DNA of 64,000 nucleotides from Thermomonospora catenispora (GTDB lineage: Bacteria > Actinomycetota > Actinomycetes > Streptosporangiales > Streptosporangiaceae), in contig NZ_RRYT01000020.1 in the NCBI RefSeq assembly GCF_006363815.1, positions 1 to 64,000 of the forward strand. The letters are read 5' to 3'. The notes below the pieces were generated by a model that saw only the letters and a program-made list of their open reading frames with translations, was not told where the DNA came from and did not search any database. Each line of letters begins with the position of its first letter. Within the stretch, counting starts at the first letter, position 1. Shown in pieces: positions 1 through 8,794 of this stretch. The translations under genes were made by a program, and so were the position numbers.

Positions 1-17
1 GCGCGCAAGCCGCGCAC

Positions 18-38
18 GGCCGGCCGGGCGCGCCGGCC
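18..38. terminator. Possible terminator hairpin
   Basis: A 7-bp GGCCGGC/GCCGGCC stem with a 7-nt loop lies just past the end of the first minus-strand gene. There is no T-tract, so this is only a GC hairpin in a plausible place. Confidence 0.3.
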
Positions 39-53
39 GCGGCCCTGCGGCGC

Positions 54-692
54 TCACACCCGCCCGCGGGCGCGGAGCGCGCGCAGCACGAAGCGGCGCA
101 GGGGCAGCTCGAGGGGGAGGAAGCCGTCCTCCCCGCGGTCGGCGATGCCGCGGCCGAACATGTAGGCCGCGGCCAGGTCCAGCCCGAAGGCCTCCTGATC
201 GAAGGGCAGAGGGACGTCGGGGGCGCCGGCGTCGACGGCCTTCCAGTAGGGCTGTTCGACGGGCAGGCGCTCCCCCTGGTCGACCACCACCCCGTCCTCG
301 GCGGTGACGAACACGTCGCGGACCAGCTCGCCGCCCACGTACCGGCGGAACCAGCAGCCGGAGACCACGGCGTGCAGGACCAGCACCCCGGCGGTGCCGC
401 CGGGGAGGGCGCGGCCGACGGTGTCGGCGATGCGGCGAGCGTCCTCGTCCATCCCGTACAGCCGCCGGTCGCACACCAGCAGCGCGCGCTCATAGGCCCC
501 GACGAACACCTCGTCCTCGTACGGCCACAGCGCGAAGTCCAGCACCGTCTCGCCGGTCTCCACCACGCCCGCGGCGGGGTGCAGGCCCTGGGCGATCCCC
601 GCGGCGGCGGCCGCGTCCGGGCTCATCCCCGGGCGGAAGACCTCGGCGGGTTCCCCCTCGATGGCGCAGGCGAGCGCAACCGACCAGGCCAT
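54..692 (-). CDS. DUF6928-like hypothetical protein
   Basis: A 212-aa soluble protein with no signal peptide or membrane helix. The central stretch (VCDRRLYG, VLHAVVSGCWFRRY, LPVEQPYWKAVD, LPFDQEAFG) resembles the actinobacterial DUF6928 family as I remember it; no function is known for that family. The ATG at 692 has a strong ribosome site (GGAGGGGAG). It lies 97 nt downstream of pdxS on the same strand, so it could be co-transcribed with it. pdxT, the usual partner of pdxS, is not between them and must lie outside the window if present. Confidence 0.6.
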   Translation of the reverse strand: MAWSVALACAIEGEPAEVFRPGMSPDAAAAAGIAQGLHPAAGVVETGETVLDFALWPYEDEVFVGAYERALLVCDRRLYGMDEDARRIADTVGRALPGGTAGVLVLHAVVSGCWFRRYVGGELVRDVFVTAEDGVVVDQGERLPVEQPYWKAVDAGAPDVPLPFDQEAFGLDLAAAYMFGRGIADRGEDGFLPLELPLRRFVLRALRARGRV

Positions 693-789
693 AGTCTCCC
701 CTCCTGCCGCCCGCCCCGTCGCGTCCCTGCGCCGGGGCGGCAGCCGCCAGCGTAACCCGCATCGGAGCGGGCGGCGAGCGGCGGCCGCG

Positions 790-1728
790 TCACCAGCCGC
801 GGGTGGCCAGCCGCTCCCGGTCGGCGAGGGCGTCGACGTTGATGCCCACCATGGCCTCGCCGAGCCCGCGGGAGACCTTGGCGATCACGTCGGGATCGTC
901 GTAGAAGGTGGTGGCCTTGACGATGGCCTCGGCGCGGCGGACCGGGTCGCCGGACTTGAAGATGCCCGAGCCGACGAACACCCCCTCGGCGCCGAGCTGC
1001 ATCATCATGGCCGCGTCGGCGGGGGTGGCGATGCCGCCCGCGGTGAACAGCACCACCGGCAGCTTCCCGGTCTGCGCGACCTCCTTGACCAGCTCATAGG
1101 GGGCCTGCAGCTCCTTGGCGGCCACGTACAGCTCGTCCTCGGGCAGCGCCGAGAGCCGCTTGATCTCGGAACGGATCCGCCGCATGTGGGTGACGGCGTT
1201 GGACACGTCGCCGGTGCCGGCCTCGCCCTTGGAGCGGATCATCGCGGCGCCCTCGGCGATCCGGCGCAGCGCCTCGCCGAGGTTGGTGGCGCCGCACACG
1301 AACGGCACGGTGAACGCCCACTTGTCGATGTGGTTGCTGTAGTCGGCCGGGGTGAGCACCTCGGACTCGTCGATGTAGTCGACACCGAGGGCCTGCAGCA
1401 CCTGGGCCTCGACGAAGTGCCCGATCCTGGCCTTGGCCATCACCGGGATGGACACCGCGTCCATGATGCTCTCGATCATCTCGGGGTCGCTCATCCGGGA
1501 GACGCCCCCCTCGGCGCGGATGTCGGCGGGCACCCGCTCCAGGGCCATGACCGCGACCGCGCCGGCGTCCTCGGCGATCTTGGCCTGTTCGGGTGTGACC
1601 ACATCCATGATCACGCCGCCCTTGAGCATCTCCGCCATGCCGCGCTTGACCCTGGCGGTCCCGGTCTCGGGGGCGGTCTGGCCGGGCTGGGCGGTCTGGT
1701 CGGCGGGGACGGAACTGGCAGTGGACAC
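790..1728 (-). CDS. pdxS: Pyridoxal 5'-phosphate synthase subunit PdxS
   Basis: The lyase subunit of the DXP-independent vitamin B6 pathway. It builds pyridoxal phosphate from ribose 5-phosphate, glyceraldehyde 3-phosphate and ammonia supplied by PdxT. The 312-aa (beta/alpha)8 protein is colinear with the family after a 25-aa variable N-terminus. Asp42 (IMDVV), Lys99 (VMAKARIGH) and Lys167 (RSKGEAGTG) match the known catalytic Asp and the two Schiff-base lysines. The GTG start is preceded by GAGG at good spacing. A divergent-looking inverted repeat sits upstream at 1757-1775. Identification is near certain; its regulation is not shown. Confidence 0.97.
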   Translation of the reverse strand: MSTASSVPADQTAQPGQTAPETGTARVKRGMAEMLKGGVIMDVVTPEQAKIAEDAGAVAVMALERVPADIRAEGGVSRMSDPEMIESIMDAVSIPVMAKARIGHFVEAQVLQALGVDYIDESEVLTPADYSNHIDKWAFTVPFVCGATNLGEALRRIAEGAAMIRSKGEAGTGDVSNAVTHMRRIRSEIKRLSALPEDELYVAAKELQAPYELVKEVAQTGKLPVVLFTAGGIATPADAAMMMQLGAEGVFVGSGIFKSGDPVRRAEAIVKATTFYDDPDVIAKVSRGLGEAMVGINVDALADRERLATRGW

Positions 1729-1756
1729 CGGGTTACCTCACGAAACGGACGACTAT

Positions 1757-1775
1757 GGCATGTCCATGGTATGCC
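1757..1775. promoter_or_regulatory. Imperfect palindrome upstream of pdxS
   Basis: GGCAT and ATGCC arms flank a central CCATGG, giving a 19-bp nearly symmetric element about 30 nt before the pdxS start codon. It is placed like an operator; no regulator is encoded nearby. Confidence 0.3.
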
Positions 1776-1844
1776 TGCCCGACATGCACTACGACTCGCC
1801 GAAGTGTCGCTTGTGTCTCGTTCGGCGTTACACGGTGTCGGGGC

Positions 1845-2861
1845 TCAGGGGATCGTGGGGCCGTCCTCGTTGAGGAACACGACCCAGACCTGCCCGGGGG
1901 CGAACGTCATGGGGCGCCCGTCCGCCGTGGTGAAGGTCGTCCCCTGATCGGCGGCGGGGCGGGACCAGCGCGCCTCATAGGACTTCCCGTCGCGCAGCAC
2001 GAGCGCGCGGCCGCCGCCGACGGTGTGGATGACCGGGGTGTAGGCGCCGTTGACGTCCCGGTAGCGGGACCGGGTGGTCTTGGTGTACTGGACGACGACC
2101 GTCCGCGGGCCGATCACCCCGCCCTCGGCCGCGACGTTGGTGCGGCCGCCGTGGGTGGTCAGCCAGCGCCTCTGGGCGGCCGACCAGGTGAAGCCCATGG
2201 TCGCCGAGGGCCACCGGGCGGTGAAGGACGCGGTGGGCCGGCCGCCGGGGGGCGCCGGGCCGAAGCGGAAGCCGATGTCCCGGGGCCGGTCGGCCCGGGG
2301 CGCCTTCTTCAGCAGCTCCCGCGGGTCGGCGTACAGGTTGTAGGGGATCCGCCGGGCGCTGGAGCGGAAGTAGACCGAGCCGGCGGTCTCCTGGGAGATC
2401 TCATGGATCGGGGCGCGCCGGATCTGCCTTTTGAACGCGGGGTTCACGCCCGAGAAGGCGAAGGCGGGCCGGCCGTACTGGCGCAGGATCTCCAGGTCGG
2501 AGACGCGGGCGCTGCGCACCGGCCCGACCGTCCGCGGCAGCGCGGAGGAGTAGATCGCCATCAGCCTGGTCTCGCCGCCCTCGACCTGCTCGACGTAGAC
2601 GATGTCGGCGGCGCGGACCCCCGACTGCGGCAGCGCGGGCCGGGTGTTCTCGATCTTGACGGCCAGGACCGGGTTGTCCAGCCCCTCGGAGCCCCCGTTG
2701 AACGGGTGGTACGGCAGGGCGGTCGCGGTCGGCGACGCCGAGGCGATGGGCGGCCGGGTGGTCCCGTTCGGCGGCGATCCGTCCGATGAACAGGAGGTCA
2801 GCCCCGCTCCCAGCGCGCCGAGGGCCATCGCGGCGATCGCCCGGCGTTCCGCAAAGCGCAC
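1845..2861 (-). CDS. DUF3048-domain lipoprotein (YerB-like)
   Basis: A 338-aa exported protein. The N-terminus has an arginine-rich start, a hydrophobic segment and a lipobox-like LTSCSS around residue 24, followed by a Ser/Thr/Pro linker, which suggests a lipid-anchored surface protein. From about residue 58 it follows the DUF3048 pattern (NPVLAVKIENTRPALPQSG, ADIVYVEQVEGGETRLMAIY, GPVRSAR). The C-terminal half carries the family's second domain ending in GQVWVVFL. The role of the family is unknown; cell-envelope work is assumed from location. The start is GTG at 2861, with AAGGG about 10 nt upstream. Confidence 0.85.
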   Translation of the reverse strand: MRFAERRAIAAMALGALGAGLTSCSSDGSPPNGTTRPPIASASPTATALPYHPFNGGSEGLDNPVLAVKIENTRPALPQSGVRAADIVYVEQVEGGETRLMAIYSSALPRTVGPVRSARVSDLEILRQYGRPAFAFSGVNPAFKRQIRRAPIHEISQETAGSVYFRSSARRIPYNLYADPRELLKKAPRADRPRDIGFRFGPAPPGGRPTASFTARWPSATMGFTWSAAQRRWLTTHGGRTNVAAEGGVIGPRTVVVQYTKTTRSRYRDVNGAYTPVIHTVGGGRALVLRDGKSYEARWSRPAADQGTTFTTADGRPMTFAPGQVWVVFLNEDGPTIP

Positions 2862-3037
2862 ATCCAGCCCTTCCCTCGACTTTCACGTCGAACTGGGCCG
2901 AGAGTAACCGACCGGACACGATGCTTGAACCCGTCGGAGGTCGGGCTTCTTCGCCTGCGGCGGCCGCGCCCCGCGGGCGAAGGAACCCGGCGACGGAGCC
3001 CGGCGAAGGGGCTCGGCGGAAGAGACCGGCGGAGAAG

Positions 3038-3574
3038 TCAGAACTCGGGCGGATCGTCGTCGATCTCGAAGAAGTCGGGCACCGGCGCCCTGCCCGCCAG
3101 CGGGATCACCCGCACCAGCAGCTTGCGTCGCGCGTTCCGGGTGGCGGCCACCGCGTCGTTGTAGAACCGGCGGGCGAAGGTCACCTTGCGGCAGGCCGCC
3201 TCCAACTCGTCCAGCAGCGCGGTCCCCTCCCCGCGCGACTCCAGCGTGGCGCGGAAGTCCGGCTGGCCGACCACGGCGCGCAAGGCGCGCGACAGGTCGC
3301 TCTCGGCGAACTCGCGACCGTCGGCGTCGGCGGTGCGGGCCTCGTGCGCGGCGGTGGCCAGCACCAGGCTGGTGGCCGGGTCCAGCAGCCGGGAGGCGGC
3401 CAGCTCCAGGGCGACGGCGGCGCGCCGCACCAGCGCGGCGTCCAGCGCGGCCCGCGCGGTCTCCACCCGGACGTGCAGCCGGTCCAGCCGGGTCGCCCGC
3501 CACGACACATACAGCCCCGCCAGGACCAGCACGGCCAGCCAGAGCAGCAGATCGGGCAGCCAGGAGGGGATCAT
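3038..3574 (-). CDS. LemA-like membrane protein, last gene of the PIM operon
   Basis: A 178-aa protein with one N-terminal membrane helix (residues 7-22), then a long helical region. The stretch around residues 133-172 (FARRFYNDAVAATRN ... PDFFEI) resembles LemA-family proteins, whose function is poorly defined. Its ATG overlaps the stop codon of pimA in an ATGA, so translation is coupled to the mannosyltransferase. The position suggests an accessory role in lipoglycan synthesis or envelope upkeep; that is inference from gene order only. Confidence 0.7.
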   Translation of the reverse strand: MIPSWLPDLLLWLAVLVLAGLYVSWRATRLDRLHVRVETARAALDAALVRRAAVALELAASRLLDPATSLVLATAAHEARTADADGREFAESDLSRALRAVVGQPDFRATLESRGEGTALLDELEAACRKVTFARRFYNDAVAATRNARRKLLVRVIPLAGRAPVPDFFEIDDDPPEF

Positions 3575-4737
3575 CAGGCGGTGACTCCGGCCTCGACGAC
3601 CCGCGCCCCGTCCACCGCGACGGTCTCATAGACCCGCACCACGTCCCGCGCGACGGTGGACCAGTCGTAGGCGCGCACCGCCGCCCGGGCCTCCGCCGAC
3701 AGCTGCTTGCGGCGGGCCGGGTCGTCCAGCAGCTCGTCGGCGGCCTCGGCCAGCGCCCGATGGTCGCCGACCGGGAACAGCACCCCGGCCCTGCCGTCCT
3801 GCAGCACCTTGCGGAAGGCGTCGATGTCGCTGGCCAGGATGGGGGCGCCCGCCGCCATCGCCTCGGCCAGCACGATCCCGAACGACTCGCCGCCGAGGTT
3901 GGGGGCCACGAACACGTCCACGGAGTGGTAGGCGCGGACCTTGTCCTCGTCGCTGACCATCCCCAGCAGCGCCACCCGGTCGCGCAGCTCGGGGGAGACC
4001 TTGGACAGCACGTCGTCGGCGTCCCCCGGACCGGCCACCAGCAGCCGCAGCTCCGGCCGGCGCCGGCCGAGGATCTCGAACGCCTTCAACAGCACCTGCA
4101 GGCCCTTGCGGGGCTCGTCCATCCGGCCGAGGAACCCCAGCGTGCCGCCGCCGGGCCTGGGCTCGGCGCCGTCGCCGCGGCCGGGCCAGCCCGGCAGCGG
4201 GTCGGCCATCGCGTACCGCTCGGTGGCGACCCCGTTGGGGATCAGCACCGCGTCGCCGCCCAGATGCTCCACCAGGGTCTTGCGGGCCGCCTCGGACACC
4301 GCGATCCGACCGGTGATCTTCTCCAGGGCGCTCTGCAGGATCGGGGCGGTCACCGACACCACCCGGGAGCGCTCATAGGAGGCGTGGAACGTCCCGACGA
4401 TGGGGCCGTCGGCCGCCCAGCAGGCCAGGATGCCCAGCGAGGGGGCGGCGGGCTCGTGGACGTGCAGCACGTCGAAGCCGCCGTCGCGGATCCAGCGCCG
4501 CACCCGGCTCGCGGACAGGAACCCGAACGCCAGCCGCGCCACCGATCCGTTGTAGGGCACCGGCACCGCGCGGCCGGCGCCGACCACGTAATGCGGCAGG
4601 GGGGTGTCGTCGTCGGCGGGGGTCAGCACCGACACCTGATGCCCGGCCGCGAGCAGCGCCTCGGCCAGGTCGCGGATGTGCTGCTGGACGCCGCCGGGGA
4701 CGTCCCAGGTGTACGGGCAGACGATCCCGATCTTCAC
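3574..4737 (-). CDS. pimA: Phosphatidylinositol alpha-mannosyltransferase PimA
   Basis: A 387-aa GT-B, GT4-family glycosyltransferase that transfers the first mannose from GDP-mannose to phosphatidyl-myo-inositol at the inner face of the membrane. The N-terminus (GIVCPYTWDVPGGVQQHI) is the family hallmark, with the GG loop involved in acceptor binding. The donor site has GFLGRMDEPRKG and the E-x7-E motif GGESFGIVLAE. Overlaps of 4 nt with patA upstream and the lemA-like gene downstream show a tight operon. Assignment as PimA rather than another GT4 enzyme rests on sequence and on the pgsA-patA-pimA order known from mycobacteria. Confidence 0.95.
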   Translation of the reverse strand: MKIGIVCPYTWDVPGGVQQHIRDLAEALLAAGHQVSVLTPADDDTPLPHYVVGAGRAVPVPYNGSVARLAFGFLSASRVRRWIRDGGFDVLHVHEPAAPSLGILACWAADGPIVGTFHASYERSRVVSVTAPILQSALEKITGRIAVSEAARKTLVEHLGGDAVLIPNGVATERYAMADPLPGWPGRGDGAEPRPGGGTLGFLGRMDEPRKGLQVLLKAFEILGRRRPELRLLVAGPGDADDVLSKVSPELRDRVALLGMVSDEDKVRAYHSVDVFVAPNLGGESFGIVLAEAMAAGAPILASDIDAFRKVLQDGRAGVLFPVGDHRALAEAADELLDDPARRKQLSAEARAAVRAYDWSTVARDVVRVYETVAVDGARVVEAGVTA

Positions 4738-5651
4738 GACAGATCCTCCACCCAGACTTTCTGCAGCATATGCCAGTCCTCGGGGTGTTCGGCGATGCCC
4801 TCTTGGAAGGCCAGCGCGAGCCGCTGGGTCATCGCGCGGACCTTCTCCTTGCGGTCACCGGTGTCCGGGACGGGGATCTCCTCGTGCACCCGGGCCGCCC
4901 ATTTGTCGCCCTCGTACCACAGGGTCACGGGGAACAGCGCGGCGCCGGTCTGCACCGCCAGCGCGGCCGGCCCGGCGGGCAGGCGGGCGGGTCGGCCGAA
5001 GAACTCCACCTCCAGGCCGCCGGCGGTGAGATCCCGGTCGGCGACCAGGGCCACCAGCCGGCCGGCGCGCAGCCGCCGCGCCAGCGTGCCGAACGCCATC
5101 GCGCCGGTGCTGCCGCCGCCCAGCGGCAGCACCTCAAAGCCCAGGCTCTCCCGGAACGCCAGGAACCGGTCGAACAGCGACTCGGGGCGGAGCCGCTCGG
5201 CGACGGTGGTGAACGAGTAGCCGTGCAGCGTCACCCACGCCCCCGCCTGCTCGTAGTTGCCCATGTGGGGCAGGGCGAGCACCACGCCGCGGCCGGCGTC
5301 CAGCGTGGCGAAGACCCGCTCGTGGCCGCTGACGATCATGTCGTTCAGGATGCGCTCACGGCTGATCTCCGGGAGGCGGAAGACCTCCATCCAGTACCGC
5401 ATGTAGGAGCGCATCGCCCGCCTGGAGAGCAGGCGGACCTCCTCGTCGACGGCCTCCTTGCCCAGCACCCGGCACAGGTTCTTCTCCAGCTGCCGCACTC
5501 CCCTGCCGCGCTGCCGCCAGGCGCGGTCGGCCAGCGAGGCGAACAGCGTCCGCGCGGCCCGCTCGGGCATCCTGCGGACCACCTTCCAGCCCAGCGCGTA
5601 CGCGGCGTCGGCGGCCCGCTCCCGGATTCGGGCGGGGTCGGGAAGGGTCAT
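4734..5651 (-). CDS. patA: Phosphatidylinositol mannoside acyltransferase PatA
   Basis: A 305-aa member of the HtrB/LpxL lysophospholipid acyltransferase superfamily. In actinobacteria this enzyme adds a palmitoyl group to the 6-position of the mannose made by PimA. The catalytic H-x4-E motif is visible in ALPHMGNYEQAG, with the downstream FGRPARLPAGPAALA motif. I chose ATG 5651 (MTLPDP) because it overlaps the pgsA stop codon as ATGA and gives the usual length; the frame stays open far upstream but that sequence belongs to pgsA on another frame. Its stop overlaps the pimA start. Confidence 0.94.
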   Translation of the reverse strand: MTLPDPARIRERAADAAYALGWKVVRRMPERAARTLFASLADRAWRQRGRGVRQLEKNLCRVLGKEAVDEEVRLLSRRAMRSYMRYWMEVFRLPEISRERILNDMIVSGHERVFATLDAGRGVVLALPHMGNYEQAGAWVTLHGYSFTTVAERLRPESLFDRFLAFRESLGFEVLPLGGGSTGAMAFGTLARRLRAGRLVALVADRDLTAGGLEVEFFGRPARLPAGPAALAVQTGAALFPVTLWYEGDKWAARVHEEIPVPDTGDRKEKVRAMTQRLALAFQEGIAEHPEDWHMLQKVWVEDLS

Positions 5652-6289
5652 GCACTCGGCTCCGGAACGCGCGACGGGGAGGCGCCGTCGGCGAGCGCCT
5701 GCCGGCGGACCGCCATGAACCGCTGACCGACGGTGAAGGTGCTCAGCACGGCCAGCAGCCACAGCGCGCCGGCCAGCACGTGCGGGACGCCGAGCCCGTC
5801 GAGCCCGGTCGCCACCAGCACGATGATCAGTCGTTCGGAGCGTTCGGCGATCCCCACGTTGCAGGTGTAGCCCAGCCCTTCGGCGCGCGCCTTGGCGTAC
5901 GAGACGACCGCCCCGGCGACCAGGCAGTACAGCGCGAGGTAGGCGAGCGGGCGGCGGTCGGCGGCCAGCAGCCCGGCCATCAGCCCGGCGAAGATGGCCG
6001 CGTCGGCGACCCGGTCGGAGGTGGAGTCCAAGAAGGCGCCCCAGGGGGAGATCTTCCCGGTGACCCGGGCGACCGCGCCGTCCAGCATGTCGAACACGAC
6101 GAACGCGGTGATCGCCACGGTGCCCCAGAAGAACTCGCCGCGGGGGAACAGCCCGAGCGCGCCGGTGACCACGCCCACGGTACCGATCACGGTGATCATG
6201 TTGGGCGACACTCCGGTACGCGCCACGGCCTGTCCGATCGGGGTCAGGACGCGTCCCAGCGCGGGCCGCAGTTTGTTGAGCATCGCCAT
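5648..6289 (-). CDS. pgsA: CDP-alcohol phosphatidyltransferase, probable phosphatidylinositol phosphate synthase
   Basis: A 213-aa membrane enzyme heading the PIM operon. It carries the CDP-alcohol phosphatidyltransferase signature D-x2-DG-x2-AR-x8-G-x3-D-x3-D (FDMLDGAVARVTGK then GAFLDSTSD), which binds the metal ions and CDP-diacylglycerol. Five to six hydrophobic helices follow. The partner genes PatA and PimA point to inositol 1-phosphate as the acceptor rather than glycerol 3-phosphate. Two nearby starts are possible, ATG 6289 (MAMLNK) and ATG 6283; I chose the first. It reads divergently from the EF-G-like gene. Confidence 0.93.
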   Translation of the reverse strand: MAMLNKLRPALGRVLTPIGQAVARTGVSPNMITVIGTVGVVTGALGLFPRGEFFWGTVAITAFVVFDMLDGAVARVTGKISPWGAFLDSTSDRVADAAIFAGLMAGLLAADRRPLAYLALYCLVAGAVVSYAKARAEGLGYTCNVGIAERSERLIIVLVATGLDGLGVPHVLAGALWLLAVLSTFTVGQRFMAVRRQALADGASPSRVPEPSA

Positions 6290-6612
6290 CCGTTCTCGTC
6301 TCGGGATACGAAAGGCTCCGGGCGGATTGCCACGGGGCGCCCATCGTAGTGGCTGATCTGGCGGCAGGCGGACCTCGGGGCGGTGCCGCGCCTCCCCGTC
6401 TGGGCACACCTTGCCGCACCCGTGCCGTACATCTGGGTCTTTTCCGGGGATGACCCCTTGTGTTCGGCGTCAGGTCGGGAAATCGTGGTGCAACGGGTGT
6501 GACGCCGGTCACCCCACGGCGCCGCACTCGGCACCCCAACGGCCCGATCCGAGGCCGGAGCGGGCCGAAGCCGTGCGGGCCCGAGGGGCCCGCCCGTCCG
6601 AGGGAGGCAGCC
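6290..6612. promoter_or_regulatory. Divergent intergenic region between pgsA and the EF-G-like gene
   Basis: This 323-nt gap must hold promoters for both directions. The clearest structure is the inverted repeat GTGAC-GCCG-GTCAC at 6499-6512, about 100 nt before the GTPase start. No convincing -35/-10 pair stood out. Confidence 0.35.
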
Positions 6613-8760
6613 ATGGCGGAGAAGACTCACCCGGGAGCCGCGGGCAGGGCACCGAAGGCCGTCCGGCCCGACGAGATCCGCAACGTCGTGCTGGTCGGCC
6701 ATTCCGGGGCGGGCAAGACCACCCTCGTCGAGGCGCTGCTCGCTGCGACCGGTACGATCCAGCGGCCCGGTCGCGTCGAGGACGGCTCGACGGTCAGCGA
6801 TTACGACGAGGTCGAGATACGCCAGCACCGCTCGGTCAACCTCTCGGTGGCGCCGCTGGAGCACCGCGGCGTCAAGGTCAATCTGCTGGACACCCCCGGC
6901 TATGCGGACTTCGTCGGAGACCTGCGGGCCGGGCTGCGGGCCGCCGACGCCGCATTGTTCGTGGTCTCGGCGGTCGACGGCGTGGACGGGCTGACCCGGA
7001 TGCTGTGGGAGGAGTGCGCCCAGGTCGGCATGCCCCGAGCCGTGGTGATCACCAAGATCGACCAGCAGCGGGGCGACTTCGACGAGGTGCTGGCGGCCTG
7101 CCAGGAGGCGTTCGGAGAGGGCGTGCTGCCGTGCTGGTTCCCGGTCGGGAACAAGCTGTTCGGCCTGCTGACCCAGACCTGTTTCGACTACGCCTCCGGC
7201 ACGCGGGTGGAGTGCGAGCCCGACCCGCAGTACCTGGACCGGATCGCCGAGCAGCGCAGCGCGCTGATCGAGGGGATCATCCAGGAGAGCGAGGACGAGA
7301 CCCTGATGGACCGGTACCTGGCCGGCGAGGAGCTCGACGTCGCGTCGCTGATCGCCGACCTGGAGAAGGCGGTCGCGCGGGGCGGGTTCTACCCGGTGCT
7401 GTGCACCGCGGTGCCGCACGGCGACCGGCCCGGTCCGGTGATCGGCGTCCTGGAGCTGCTGGAGGTGATCACCCAGGCGTTCCCGTCTCCGCTGGAGCAC
7501 GGCCTGCCCCCGGTCACCACGATCGACGGCCGGCCGGTCGAGGACCTGACCTGCGACCCGGACGGGCCGCTGCTGGCCGAGGTGGTCAAGACCGTCTCCG
7601 ACCCGTACGTGGGACGGATCTCGCTGGTCCGGGTGTTCTCCGGAACGCTGCGCCCGGACACCGTGGTGCACGTGTCCGGGCACGGGCTGACCGACCGCGG
7701 ACATGAGGACCACGACGTGGACGAGCGGATCGGCGCGCTGTCCTCGCCGCTGGGCAAGCACCAGCGGACCATCGACGCCTGCATCGCCGGGGACGTCTGC
7801 GCGATCGCCAAGCTGACCCGCGCCGAGACCGGCGACACCATCTCCGACAAGGACCGGCCGTTGCTGATGACGCCCTGGCGGATGCCCGACCCGCTGCTGC
7901 CGGTCGCCATCGAGGCCAAGTCCAAGGCCGACGAGGACAAGCTCAGCCAGGCGCTGTCCCGGCTGGTGGCCGAGGATCCGACGCTGCGGCTGGAGAACAA
8001 CGCCGAGACCCGCCAGCTGGTGCTGTGGTGCATGGGCGAGGCGCACGCCGACGTGCTGCTGGACCGGCTCAAGTCGCGGTACGGGGTCGAGGTGGAGACC
8101 GTCGAGCTGCGCGTGCCGCTGCGGGAGACGTTCGGCGGACGCGCCCGGGGCATGGGCCGGCACGTCAAGCAGAGCGGCGGTCACGGCCAGTACGCGATCT
8201 GTCATGTGGAGGTCGAGCCGCTGGGCTCGGGCGAGGGGTTCGAGTTCACCGACAAGATCGTCGGCGGGGTGGTGCCGCGCCAGTTCATCCCGTCGGTGGA
8301 GAAGGGCGTCAAGACGCAGATGGCGCGGGGCGTGGTGGCCGGATATCCGGTGGTGGACATCCGGGTCAAGCTGTTCGACGGCAAGGCCCACTCGGTGGAC
8401 TCCTCCGACATGGCGTTCCAGACCGCCGGGGCGCTGGCCCTCAAGGACGCCGCGAGCAAGGTGCCGATGCTGCTGCTGGAGCCGGTGGACGAGCTGGAGG
8501 TGCTGGTGCCCGACGAGTACGTGGGCACGGTGATGTCGGATCTGTCGGCGCGGCGCGGCCGGGTGCTGGGCAGCGAGTCGGTGCCCGGCGGCCGGACGAT
8601 GATCAAGGCGGAGGTGCCGCAGCTGGAGATCACCCGGTACGCCATCGACCTGCGCTCCATGACGCAGGGCACCGGCACGTTCACCCGCCGGTTCCTGCGG
8701 TACGAGCCGCTGCCGTCGCACCTGGCCGACAAGGTGGCGGCCACCGGACAGCAGGGCTGA
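6613..8760 (+). CDS. Elongation factor G-like GTPase (EF-G2 type)
   Basis: A 715-aa translational GTPase with the five-domain EF-G layout. G1 is GHSGAGKT (residues 29-36) in place of the AHVDAGKT of canonical EF-G, G3 is DTPGY (93-97) and G4 is TKID (147-150) rather than NKMD. These substitutions and the RSVNLSVA switch-I region mark the actinobacterial EF-G2/FusA2 class, whose role in translation is unclear; it is not the housekeeping EF-G, which sits in the str operon. The ATG at 6613 has GGGAGG upstream. It is inverted relative to the flanking PIM-locus genes. Confidence 0.9.
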   Translation: MAEKTHPGAAGRAPKAVRPDEIRNVVLVGHSGAGKTTLVEALLAATGTIQRPGRVEDGSTVSDYDEVEIRQHRSVNLSVAPLEHRGVKVNLLDTPGYADFVGDLRAGLRAADAALFVVSAVDGVDGLTRMLWEECAQVGMPRAVVITKIDQQRGDFDEVLAACQEAFGEGVLPCWFPVGNKLFGLLTQTCFDYASGTRVECEPDPQYLDRIAEQRSALIEGIIQESEDETLMDRYLAGEELDVASLIADLEKAVARGGFYPVLCTAVPHGDRPGPVIGVLELLEVITQAFPSPLEHGLPPVTTIDGRPVEDLTCDPDGPLLAEVVKTVSDPYVGRISLVRVFSGTLRPDTVVHVSGHGLTDRGHEDHDVDERIGALSSPLGKHQRTIDACIAGDVCAIAKLTRAETGDTISDKDRPLLMTPWRMPDPLLPVAIEAKSKADEDKLSQALSRLVAEDPTLRLENNAETRQLVLWCMGEAHADVLLDRLKSRYGVEVETVELRVPLRETFGGRARGMGRHVKQSGGHGQYAICHVEVEPLGSGEGFEFTDKIVGGVVPRQFIPSVEKGVKTQMARGVVAGYPVVDIRVKLFDGKAHSVDSSDMAFQTAGALALKDAASKVPMLLLEPVDELEVLVPDEYVGTVMSDLSARRGRVLGSESVPGGRTMIKAEVPQLEITRYAIDLRSMTQGTGTFTRRFLRYEPLPSHLADKVAATGQQG

Positions 8761-8765
8761 GCGTT

Positions 8766-8789
8766 CCGCGGCCGGGCGCCCGGCCGCGG
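8766..8789. terminator. Bidirectional GC-rich hairpin
   Basis: A perfect 24-bp palindrome (CCGCGGCCGGGC and its complement) between the convergent EF-G-like and HIT genes. It lacks a T-tract, but the placement suits a two-way terminator. Confidence 0.5.
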
Positions 8790-8794
8790 GGCGC

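Noticed and set aside
661-1947. Long plus-strand open frames opposite pdxS, pimA, thrS, pta and similar genes
   Set aside because: In high-GC DNA the antisense frames stay open by chance; these translate to His/Gly/Arg/Pro-rich strings without family motifs, while the opposite strand holds recognised proteins.
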